A DNA stretch of 64,000 bases, from assembly GCA_947561715.1 (NCBI GenBank), contig OX387201.1, positions 2,808,001 to 2,872,000 of the forward strand, given 5' to 3'. The DNA is from Ascidia mentula (Eukaryota > Chordata > Ascidiacea > Phlebobranchia > Ascidiidae). Numbering within the stretch: position 1 is the stretch's first letter; each line of letters begins with the position of its first letter. Under the pieces are notes generated by a model. It was given only the letters and a program-made list of their open reading frames with translations. It was not told where the DNA came from and did not search any database. A program made the translations under genes and the position numbers. Positions 53,403 through 64,000 of the stretch are shown here, piece by piece.

Positions 53403-55359
53403 CATGACTTAGCTACAATTAAAAGCCCATTTCCAGGATTTCCAATCCTTGTAATTTCAGAGAAAATGGAGGATTTAACATTGCAATTGTCTAACTCCGT
53501 ACCGGTAAGTAGTGGTTTTCGTTGGAGGATAGAAATGGAGTTAGTGTCAACCTAAAGGTTGGTTAGTGGGTTGTTATTTCTATGTGCTGTAACCAAGTAT
53601 TAGCCACTTCCATATTTACAAATCACCATATGTCTGTCAACAAAATTGCCAATGCACATGTTGGAAAGGTAGTAATTTGCGCGAAGGTTTTTGAGCTCCT
53701 TACCGTTTTAAAAAACAAGACTATTTATTAAAATATAGACAAAAACGCACTTTGTGACGCAATACAGGCACTGTTTTCCACCGGGTTTTGTCGTAGGTGT
53801 TATGTTGTCTTAATTTAACATTGTTGTTTGGCCACGCACAGACAATCTGCACGTGCCCAAAACACTGCCAAAGATCAGCTGTTTTAATCAGCCAGGTACA
53901 CGATTTACGGTTAAAGTCGAATGCCGTGCAGCAACTTGTGGCATGCAAGTCAGTCTCCTGCAGCTAGAGCGCTTCCAGCAGTTTCCACCGCAAGCAAGTT
54001 TCGAGCATTCTAAACTACATTCCTACATTTTCTTGCTGCGAAAACGCTTCTGGCATTTCACTTTTTGCAGCACGTAAAGTGGTTTTAAAGCACATTTTTG
54101 GAACATCAGGACATACATGGAAAAACACTCGAAGACGAAGCTGGTGCCACTGCCAAGCAGAAATGGTGAGTGGTACCGAAACGTGAAAAGTGGACTGTAC
54201 TGATCATGTGCTTGATGCCACGCCATTTATATTTAAGTACATTTATACCAGTTTGAATCCTTTACTGCAAAACAGCAGCATAAAAGGCACTTGTGTTACA
54301 AGGCAACTAAATTTAAGTGGGTTTACGACGTATAAACCATTTGCCCTATTTGAAACAAAGTAAAATTGGCATCAAATGCAATGCACTCAACTTAAATTTT
54401 TCCATCACCAGCCGGGCCGGAGGCTATGTAGGCCTAATTTAAGTTGCTGAAAGTTTAGTGCAAAGTTCAGTATCAAGTGGTATTTTTTCAACAACATGTT
54501 TTCGTAAAACCTATACGGGGCTAATGATTAGTTTTAGTGTAATTTCGGTCAAGTGTCCAAATAATCCAAAAGCAAACAACCGTACAACATATCACCAAGA
54601 ACATTCCCCTTTAACCGAGCAAGCAGTTTTTTCTAATTCAAAACTTTTCTTTCCAAATGTTTCAGTGTTTTCGCTATTCGCACTTAAATTTGTCCCGGGG
54701 CAAAATGATTCATCAAGCTTTGCTGCGCGCAGGAGAGCCGCAAACAGGCTTTTCGAAAGAGCCGTTTGTTTTTCAAAAAAGCAAGTTGTGAAAATGATTT
54801 CGAAACTAGCCATCCTCTAAGCAACTTTTGTTGCAATCTGCATTACATTTAGACCTGCTGCAATCAATTGGGGATGATTTTTTGCAGTGACTAAAATTAT
54901 GTTCCGAATACTGCACGACCCCGCTCAAACACCACGGATTTATGAAAATAACATAATAATGTAAAAAAAGTGCAATAATGCCCCCAAAGCTTAAAGTTGC
55001 AAATAGATTGGAAACAGACGTTTCCAAAAAAGCATAACTAGAAGAATACGTTAATTGTTTATCCATAAATTGCATGCTGAAATAAAAATGTTTTTATTAA
55101 CAAAACAACACAATCAGAAATGTAATTAGGCGCGTGTATTCCCGACCATGAATCACCAGCCACTTTACTGGTTTCAGACAAACAAGGTGTCCAAGAAACG
55201 TGCAGCGGAGAACGTGGATTATTGGGAAATATTTTTCCTCGGGCATTTATGCTTGACGTTTTTCTCATTGCAAACCGCTGAAATGCAGCAAACAGTATTT
55301 AATGCGCTGCATTGCCTTGGATTGTTTTAAACTGCGAGGATTATTTGCGGAAAAGCAAG
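53403..55359. other. spacer before the C3 gene with unresolved coding traces
   Basis: I cannot support a full gene here. A short possible first exon lies at 53466-53504 (plus; MEDLTLQLSNSVP then a GTAAGT donor). An open plus frame at about 53840-54077 reads PKISCFNQPGTRFTVKVECR and onward, with acceptor-like sites before it. The phases of the most obvious joins do not all agree. A C-rich piece with CHCQAEM and a donor lies near 54080-54166. These may be parts of one small plus-strand gene or chance. Confidence 0.3.
54806..55075 (-). CDS. possible small membrane or secreted cysteine-rich protein
   Basis: An 89-residue frame has one hydrophobic segment (LFATLSFGGIIALFLHYYVI). It is followed by a short tail in which cysteines come every four to eight residues (HCKKSSPIDCSRSKCNADCN). 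The next minus-strand frame (54813-54592) starts with an ATG that overlaps this stop codon. No family is recognised, no introns are needed and no transcript signal is visible, so this may be chance. Confidence 0.25.
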   Translation of the reverse strand: MQFMDKQLTYSSSYAFLETSVSNLFATLSFGGIIALFLHYYVIFINPWCLSGVVQYSEHNFSHCKKSSPIDCSRSKCNADCNKSCLEDG

Positions 55360-58300
55360 ATGAAGTTCGCGGTTGGAACTCTGGTGCTGCTGATTCTGGT
55401 AGAAACTGCGTTCTGGTGAGTAACTGGTCAAGATATAATATGATTAATAGGAAACGCTATTATAGTTGTTGCATAGCGTATATGTTGTGTCAAACTTTGC
55501 AGCTTCAAACACACTCTCGTCACTCCAAAAGCTCTTCGGGTTGGAGCACAAGAAACAGCCATTCTGAATCTGCATGGATATCCGGCAGCTACTGTGTCTT
55601 ACGATCTCCAGGTAACACACCTCAATTGTACTTGCAACTAACACTACCCATAGAACAATATGTGTCATATGTGATATATGTAGTGGTTGAACCGTTCACT
55701 TGCTCCAAGTTTGGAATTTATCCACAACAAATTTTAAATATTCTATTTACAGTCTATTGGAGCTCACAGAAATTCTATTTATAGTCTGGAAGGTGTTTTA
55801 AGTACTCCAGTTAAATGTTATAGCCTAAATACCATGCAAAAAACTACGTTTTGTATAAATTACGTATCAGTTTAAAAAACTTAATCTGTTACAACTGCGG
55901 CATTTGTTGGAAGGAAAGTATGACCACAGTTGTTATTATTTGGTTTAAAAAATGATAATCTTCCAAAATTGAAAATACTCTTTTTTCTAACTAGCTCAAC
56001 TTTGAAAAAAAACAAGTTTACAACCTGTTTGCCTACTAATTTTTCCTTTATTCTTGTAGGATCTGCCCTTGAAGCGAGCCATTTTCAGTCAGGGGCAACA
56101 GGTTCTAGATCAAGCAGGATGCGAAAATCCAATAAAACTCAGTCTTATGGTATGTTTGTAGTAATAAAGTTCGGGACGACCATCTGTTGTAGTTATGAAT
56201 TGAAGTAAGTTATTTGTATGACCGATGTGCACAAACCCTCATTGAATTATCAAAAATCTTCTATAGGTTTTAAGATAATTTGTGATTTCTGCTGACATGA
56301 CAAGTTCTGAAAACGTCATATTTAAATGTTTGTAATTTGTGTCGTACGCAACATTTGGTTAAGTTGCATGGTTGGATAAAATTATTCCGTTCAAACAGTA
56401 GAACTTGTACATTGCTCCATTTTCTTCTCCGTGTTATGAGCAATTGCAAACAACCAACAACCAACACTATATATTCTTATTAAGGTTCGGAGTGGTGACA
56501 TTGGGGTTTTCCGCAACAGACAGAAGGTGGTGCTAAATGTAGAAGTTACCAACAGTGGCTCCGATTTCACCGATACGGTTGAACTCTATGTGAGCAAAGA
56601 CAGCGGCTACATATTTCTTGTAACTGATCGTCCTATTTACAAGTAAGATTAATTCGACACGAACTATATGGAAACACATGGGCAGCTTTGTTTTATCAGA
56701 AAATCGATTCCTCATCTTAACGTCCATCTATAGTGATAAAAAGGGGGGAAAGGCCAGAAAACGTATTTTTTTAAACTTTGCTTAATATCTGGTCCTGATG
56801 AATTTCGACTTGTAACAGTAAAACCGGAACTTTACCAAAATGCATGTTTTTAAACTTGTACAATTACTGGCCTTTGGGTCTCAGATAAGATAATTGTTGC
56901 AGATATTTTGCAAATATCTTAAGTAAAGCATTGCTGTAAGCCGAAACTCTGTTCTTACCTATCCCACTGATATTCGCTTACAGGCCAAACGACCAGGTGA
57001 AGATCAGAGCTTTTCCACTGAAGCAATCCATGGCGCCATCCACACAGCAAGTCACACTTACCATAAAGGTAAAAGTTTTGAATGAGGCAATGGACCGAGT
57101 TGTAACACTAGAACAAATCATAGTATTGTGTTTTAGATATCCTAATTGTGGAAATTTCTTTATTTCATAACAACTAATTGTGATCACATTAATTGTTTTG
57201 TTGACCCAAATGTTGCACCCCCTTTAGTGCAAAATTACAATATCACGTAATAACCCCCTCTAGTGGTTATTAAAAGAAAAACATTAGTTTACAATCGGTA
57301 AACCATATACAACTCATATACGCTACACAATGGCTTAAGTATTCAACGCAATAATAACTTGGTTGACATAAGTTAATTCATTTTTTCTCCTCACGTGATG
57401 TGGTTTGCGCTTGAGCAGACGCCCGATAAAATCGGAGTGGAACAAGTGTCGAGGAATCGCCCGATTGACGACTTCATCTACGTTGTGTTTGACGTCCCGG
57501 AAAATCCGGTTTTTGGTGTTTGGTCGATTGAAGCATCTTACTCCGAAGAAGTGGGTGTTGTCTTATTTAATTGCACTTGTAGGATTAAGCGATTGTTGCA
57601 AAATGACTCACAGGCAATGAAAAACTTGTTGCCTGGAGCTGTGGAATTGCGAGGTTGTTTTGTTTGTTTACATATTTTCTCGTCAAACAAGACTATTTTA
57701 TTGTAACTGGCAAGAAACCTTTTGGTTTACATTTCCTGACATATTTGCCAGTTCTGTGTCGCGCGAAAAAGCTTTGTAAAATCGGAAGGTTTATTGCCAG
57801 ATAGTCCCGTTAGAACTACAAAATCTAACGGAAACTAATTACGCCGTTGACACTAACTATATGTAATTGCTATTTTAGGGTTATGAAACGAGCAACAGCA
57901 TCACATTTCGAGTGCAAAGATATGGTAAGTTGGACGTTAATTGATTACAAACGAAAAACATTTCTTTTTCCCTGTATAGTGCTGCCAACATTCAATGTCG
58001 AGATTGAAACCAAGCCCTACTTGCTCTTGTCTGACAAACACATCACAGGAGCAATTAAGGCGGAATACAGGTATAACTTTTTCCCATTCCGCTCGGGGCT
58101 ATGTACATTATATTATTGGCAATGACTTTTTGCAAGAATTTTGCGCGTAAATGCAAAATCGAGGCCACCATTTGGGTGCAAAATACTTATTAATTAATCT
58201 GAAAAAAAGTCAAAGCTAGTAAGGCCACTATTTATCTCACAAACCACACTGAAAAATTGAGACGCGTTAACTTGTAAAGTACGTGGACATCGTATTTTAT

Positions 58301-61300
58301 GTTATCCTTAAAATATGCCTTGTATTGCTTACCAAGATAAACTTTAATTTGAACGTTGCAACCATGAAGTATTGCCAATAACCAAATTAGAAAAAAATGT
58401 CGACGTTTGGCAGCACAAGCATTCAACTCGTTAAACAATTAATGCAGTATCTACAGTATCGTCTTTTTGCAGCTACGGAGAGAAGGTAACTGGAAATTAC
58501 TTTTTGTCGGTTAAGTTGAAGAAAACACCGAGCAGTCACCCATCAGAGATCTATAGAAAACCGGGAAATAATGAATATCAGGTGAATAAAAGATCTGGCC
58601 TCCCAATAACTTTAATGGGATGCTTCTCATGTTTTAAATCATATGGGTGGTTTTCAAGTATGTTTTTGGTTTGTCCAGGCTTTTATCACAAACGGACGTA
58701 GAAACTTCAACGTCTCAGCCAATTTCATTGATGTTAACTTGGGAAACCTTCCAAGAAACAGTTTGTTTGATGCCGGCGCTTCTCTCATTATATTCGCTAC
58801 AGTCACTGGTAAGTTGTGCTTTATCCAAACGCACATAAAACCTTAGCAATTACATTTGAAACCGCGTAAATCGCTCAGAGGTATTACACAAAATTTCCTA
58901 TACCATTGGCATTGGTCTGTCCCAGGTTCGGCCGACGGTGTCCTGGAAACTGCTCTAACTCCAGAAATTCCGCTTGTAAAATCCCCCTATTTGATCGACG
59001 CTACGAGACTCTCTAAGTATTACACTCCGTCGCTTAGCTACAGTGTCCAGGTAAAAATATCATTAAATTCTCAACATTTTTCAACATTTTTTGTGACTTA
59101 ATGGGATTTTTACTTCTAACAATACTTTTTCGGTTTTGTCATTGTTGACCTGCTCCACAAAACTCTACATTCAAGTCCCAATACACATGAACTTTGTTAA
59201 TCACAAACGTTTCTCAAACCGTGTGCTGTTTGTTTGTAGGTTGACATCAGGGATGCCATCAGAGGAAGAACCATTAACAATGTTCCGGTCGTTATTCAAG
59301 GTAATATCATGTAACAATGTCGCGCCATAACTATTTGATCTCTATCAGTTTATGTGCTCAGATGCAATAAAATTATAAATATTCAAAGACACTTTGGAAC
59401 ACATTTTTGGAGCTGGATTCCTTTGCTATATTTAAACATATTGCCTGTCGGTTGTGTTTGTGTTTACTCACAATAAAATCAATTGAATTGTTGAAACCTG
59501 GGAAAGCTTTGAAAAACAGTAAAGGCAAACCCAATGAAACCTACGTTTCGCGTTCTCTTTTTTAGTGGGAGAAGGAGATGACAGTGCAATTTACCCGACC
59601 AGCACAGATCCCAATGGGCAAATCAACTTCCTAATTGACTTCACCCAGACTGGGAATCAGGTTGCTAATTTTTTCTGTTTTGTAGAACTTGTTTGCTGTG
59701 GTATTCCTCTCCCGCTGTTGTTTTGTTTTTGTTAAATTGATGATTTACAGACAATATATACTGTAGTGGACAGGCTTCTGCTACAGAAACTATTGGTGTT
59801 CGTTACTAAGAATCCAACTATTTTTCAGCGAATTGAGATTACCACAGCTGCGGCTGAGTTGCAGAATGCTGACCAGGCAAACAAAGTTTTCGTTATAGAA
59901 CCATATTCATCAACCAGCAAAAGCTACTTGCAGGTGTGTAGCGTTGGAAACCAGTAAAAACAAGTTGGATGAAATGTACTATGCGAAATCATTATTCACA
60001 TTACTGTTTAATTTAAGTTCACTCTATGGCTTTGTTAACATTCGGTTGCAATAAAAGGTGGAAATTCGAAAAAGAAGTGTTTTTTTTTTTGAAAAAAGGA
60101 CACCAATGCGAAATTAAGTATTTTCTCCTACCAGGTGCGTAACACAAAACCAGTCGTTAAGAAAGGAAGACAAATGGCATTTACATTCAGCTACCATCCT
60201 CTGCCGCCACCCGCCGAAATACGCGTGCTGGTAAGTGCAATCTTGTGGCTTCTGTGTTTAATTATGTTGTTTGCTTTATATTGGCTTGTTAAAACAACAC
60301 AGAGAATTTAGGTTATGAAATCTTTTGTGAAGATTATTTCAAGATTGTAGTTCAGGAATTATCAAGATTGTTAATTTCCACCGACCCACGAAAACAACGT
60401 TTCGCGGTTTCGTGTCAAACTGCTTTGAAAAAATGACATTAGAACTAATATATAACTTAGTTTAAAGTGAAATCCATGCTGAGTTATACCTCGATAAGTT
60501 TGTTGATATTTCGATCATGTGATTGGCGTTCATCTGGGATTTTCTGTTCAGTGTAAGTTACGTATCGACACATATGCACACTTGAATGCAGCTTCTTAAA
60601 CTCCCACGAACCCATGTTTTGCGCACAGATTCTGGCCCGAGGATCAATTGTCCATTCTGACGTCATCAAACCGACTGCCCACAACAACCAACTGACAAAG
60701 CACATCACCGCTACACAAGCAATGATTCCATCGGCAAGGTTGGTGGCTTACTACCTCAAGGACAACGAGGTTGTGTCAGTTTCGTCCTATTTCGAAGTGG
60801 TCAACGAATGCAAAAAGGTATGGAAGTTTTAGGCGATACTGGTATTAGCCTTTTCCAAATAGCCTGCATATACTGCAGTAAAAACTTGATGAAAATTTTG
60901 GGTTTGAGGAGAAGTGTCATCCAGTCAAACGCTTTGGCACAATGATAAAAAATGGACGTGTTGCAAGTCTCCTTTTTGTCAACGTGGTTTCAGTAAATTT
61001 CATGCTTAGTTTCCCCCCCTGTAATCGTCAAAATGTGTTCTTGTTCAGGAGCTAAACGTGAGCGTTCCAAACGAAGTGCTTCCGGGTGCCCGACTTACAT
61101 TTGCCATCAAAGGTAACTGTTAAAAGTGATGGACAAGCGATAACTAAATAAAAATTAGTTGTTCACATAATTGTTTTGTAAATTCTGCAAACTACCTAAT
61201 ACGTGACTTTGGATATTTAGTAGAAAAACATGCATAAAATTGGAATAATAGTTGTTTTTATAATAACTGATGCTTATCAAATAACTGATGCTTATCAAAT

Positions 61301-63980
61301 AACATATTATAAAAATTTCAAGCTATCTTATTTAATGCAGGTTCACCAAACAGTATTGTAAGCTTGGTGGGTGTGGACAGAGCAGCCTACTTTCTGTACG
61401 ATAAAAGCAGATTGACCCGAGCAACTATGTTCGACAGGATGGGTTCATTTGATCAAGGCTGCAGCCAACAAGGAGGAAAGGACGGACAAGACGTTTTCCT
61501 CGTTAGTAACAATATTTGGAGGCATTTTTTGTGATAAATAGGTTATAAGTGGTCTGTCTTGACACTCAGTATGAAAAGTTAGTATATTTCCTTTGGGACT
61601 TTGCGCTCTCAAAAAACACCGTTTTTCGTAAATTACAGTTGTACGTTTTTGAACACTAATGGAAAAGTTTCCTTTTATGCAATAAAGGAAGCCGGTCTCA
61701 ACTTGGCAACAAACGCAATCGAACCGAAGGAGGTTAACAATCTTGAATGCCCGAAGTCGGCAAACAGAAAAAAGAGAGACGTCGACGATGTGGTTATAAT
61801 AGACATGGGTAAGTCCCCAGGTGAAGATTGGGAAATAACCCTTTTCCTTATATGTGCAAGAAAGCCATAATATTCATTGAGGGCTGTAGACAGGTTTACA
61901 CACTGTTTCGACCTCTAAGGTCTCATCAGTGCTGCTGTTGACTGTGGCACATTGCTTTTCTTTAAACACAGCTTCATTTTGAAAGGCACTAATCACAGAA
62001 AAGTGGCTGATTAACGATCCTGCATAAGTGACACATGAAAAGGGCCTTGGTTTTACGCACAGAGACACAGCTGGAGAAGTGCAAGTTGCAAGGTGCCCTC
62101 CCCATTCCCAACAATGACAATTGCGAGGTTAGAAGGAACCGTGTCAAGGATCAGTATGATGACACTTACCCAAATTGCTCGACAATCTTTTACGAGAAAT
62201 GCGTGAAAGAATCCCGAGCGAGGTACGTTTATCAGAAGGTGTGCAACTTAAAAAATAAAAGTTTTTTTTTCCTTTTTCGAGGTTAAAATTACATAAGAAT
62301 GACCTTCGTCCGACAGGCGTCAAAGTTTTTTTGCTTCAAAAATAACGCTTGGTGCGTTTGGTTTTTAAGGTTTTGTTTGCCAGCATTTAGTAATATGCGT
62401 AACTGTTGCTTACTATTAACCATTATGTGTCAGCGTTGCTGTCGAAAGCTGTAAGTTATATTTTTGTAAATGCAATCTGTTTTTCCGTAGACTTATTCGC
62501 AAACTTCGTGCAATTTCGGGAAAATCAGGAAGCGAAAGAGACGCAGAGCAGGGAATTGCAGAAAGTTCGATTCGATCAGATTTCAAGGAGAGCTTGGTTT
62601 TTTCCTCTGTAACTCTGTGAGTGCAGTTTTTATATGTCTCTTTTTGTAACCATATACTTAACCTTTTTATTGGAGACTTGAAACTTTCACGAAGATAGTG
62701 TAAAGCGTAGGTCAAACTGAGAAGTAACACTAGCAGAAACTATTTGTTGTACGTTAATGGAAAATTAATAACTTATAATTAACAATCTGTCTGAAATCAC
62801 TAAACTTCAGAAACCAAGAGGGTGATGGGGTGTTAAACACCAAAGCTCGAGACAGCATTACAACTTTTGACATCGATTCGGCCAGCATGAAAGATGAAGC
62901 AGGTACAAAACAATATTTAAACATTTTGAATTTTACACCCCTGTATTATATGACCTTATACAATTGCGTGATGACCGCGCTACAGAAACCCGTGGAAGCG
63001 GAAAAGATTTTTTGCGATTGCCCAATTTTTAACTAAAAATGTGACATTTTTACGTCTATTAATATGCGGGTCTTATTATTATCTAATCGTTTTTTCACTC
63101 ATAGATGGATTTTGTGTTGCAAAACCCACCTCCGTCCGCAGTTTCAAAACCGTTTTCGTCCAACTTTACGTTCCCTACTCCCTCAAGAAAATGGAACAGG
63201 CAAATTTGCGGCTCTCTGTGTTCAATTATGACAAAGATAACGATATCGAGGTACAATGCAGTGATAAGATTTGGAGATTTGGTCCAAATATCGTTCTTTA
63301 TACTTAAACCAGAGAAGGCCGTTCTATTTACAACTTGAATTAATAACACAAGTAGTGCTGTATAAGCTTTAACCCCAAGCACTTTACATAACAGGTAACC
63401 TTGGAAGTTAATCCCGGAAGTGAGTTCTGTACTTATTATAAATCAGGTAAGCATACACGTATGCATCACAAAGTTGCATCGTTTTTTATTTTATTTAAGT
63501 TGATGTTTCATAACTTGGTGTGAAGGCTTCAAATAACTCGAGTTTATCATCTTTCCTTCCTTAACGTACATTTTATATTTATTAAATCGAAGTTGGTTTA
63601 AACGTTTGAAATTCGAACATACATTATTTTATTATTGTTTTGTTATTAATTTTCGCGTGAATTTTTGTGGAAAACAAAACCTACCTCATGACTGAAGCTG
63701 CTGAAAAAAAAAACCTTTTGAAAAATCATTTGTTAGATAAATGTTCCTTAACACACATTTGATACGGATAAATACGTACGTCTGATAACAACCATTAAAA
63801 TACACAGGGCAATGGAGCGAGGTGGCTGTTTTAAATGTGAGAGCACAAAAATCGACTTCCGCTTCACTCACGGTTTTGCCGTTAAAAATTCCACAAAACG
63901 GACAAGGAGTTATGAAAGTTCTCGTGAAGGGACCGGGTGGAGTTGTTCTTGACTCCGTGGAGCGAAAAATTCTCATCGAG
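55360..63980 (+). CDS. complement component C3-like protein, 5' 25 exons (runs off the window)
   Basis: Exons in phase begin at 55360 (signal peptide MKFAVGTLVLLILVETAF) and include 56485-56642, 56984-57068, 57419-57550, 57980-58070, 58679-58808, 60629-60817, 61341-61501, 61688-61808, 62063-62222, 62491-62616, 63105-63250 and 63808-63980. Macroglobulin domain landmarks are LVTDRPIYKPNDQVKIRAF, NPVFGVWSIEASY, FRVQRYVLPTFNVEIETKPY and VGVDRAAYFLYD. A basic RKKR site in NRKKRDVDD marks the expected beta/alpha chain cut. An anaphylatoxin-like segment follows, then DSITTFDIDSASM and DGFCVAKPTSVRSFK, as in the C3 alpha chain. C3 is secreted, is cut to C3a and C3b, and tags microbes through a thioester. 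The thioester and C-terminal domains lie beyond the window. Ciona is known to have two C3 genes; which one this is cannot be told. Confidence 0.9.
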
Positions 63981-64000
63981 GTAACGTCTGTCTGGAGCCG

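Noticed and set aside
54458-54820. 120-codon plus-strand frame upstream of the C3 gene
   Set aside because: No domain, no splice support, and it overlaps an equally plausible minus-strand frame. Left as unresolved.
1-64000. CRISPR arrays, prokaryotic operons and retrovirus-like elements
   Set aside because: No direct-repeat/spacer arrays and no gag, pol or env-like frames or long terminal repeats were seen; the window is eukaryotic genomic DNA.

Overview
The window looks like nuclear DNA of a tunicate, most likely a sea squirt of the Ciona type. Non-coding DNA is AT-rich, most introns are short (roughly 60-500 nt, GT-AG), and genes lie close together on both strands. The recognisable proteins are chordate or animal ones: phospholipase C-eta, complement C3, POP1 and a HIG1-domain protein. 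Species assignment is an inference; I could not run a search.

Layout. 0.3-6.2 kb: two minus-strand cell-surface protein genes, one small coiled-coil membrane protein and one membrane protein with two thrombospondin type 1 repeats; I built both models from splice sites and reading phase. 6.56-14.92 kb: the 3' half of a plus-strand PLC-eta-like gene (end of the Y box, C2 domain, very long tail). Its EF-hand, X and most of its Y regions are not visible upstream. 15.6-37.9 kb: a tandem, mixed-orientation array of intronless GNAT acetyltransferase genes resembling invertebrate arylalkylamine N-acetyltransferases, with nine intact reading frames and six broken copies. The array has grown by block duplication, direct and inverted. 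Scraps of the neighbouring PLC gene and a hAT transposase remnant are caught inside it.

38-50 kb: four minus-strand genes in a row. They are a HIG1-domain mitochondrial protein (3 exons), a small secreted six-cysteine protein (2 exons), an intronless PLP-dependent serine/threonine dehydratase-like enzyme, and POP1, the large RNase P/MRP subunit, in about 20 exons. A tRNA-like sequence sits in one POP1 intron. 50.05-53.40 kb: a foldback palindrome built of tandem subrepeats, interrupted by a second inverted-repeat element with a 7-bp target duplication. 55.36 kb to the window end: 25 exons of a complement C3-like gene, which stops before the thioester domain.

The most unusual points are the acetyltransferase array with its mosaic copies, the PLC fragments dispersed inside it, 22 exact copies of the palindrome TGACGTCA (16 of them between 3.5 and 14.8 kb), the missing front half of the PLC gene, the nested foldback element, and a C3a-like segment with only four cysteines. 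All gene models are manual readings of splice signals and reading phase and have not been tested against transcripts.
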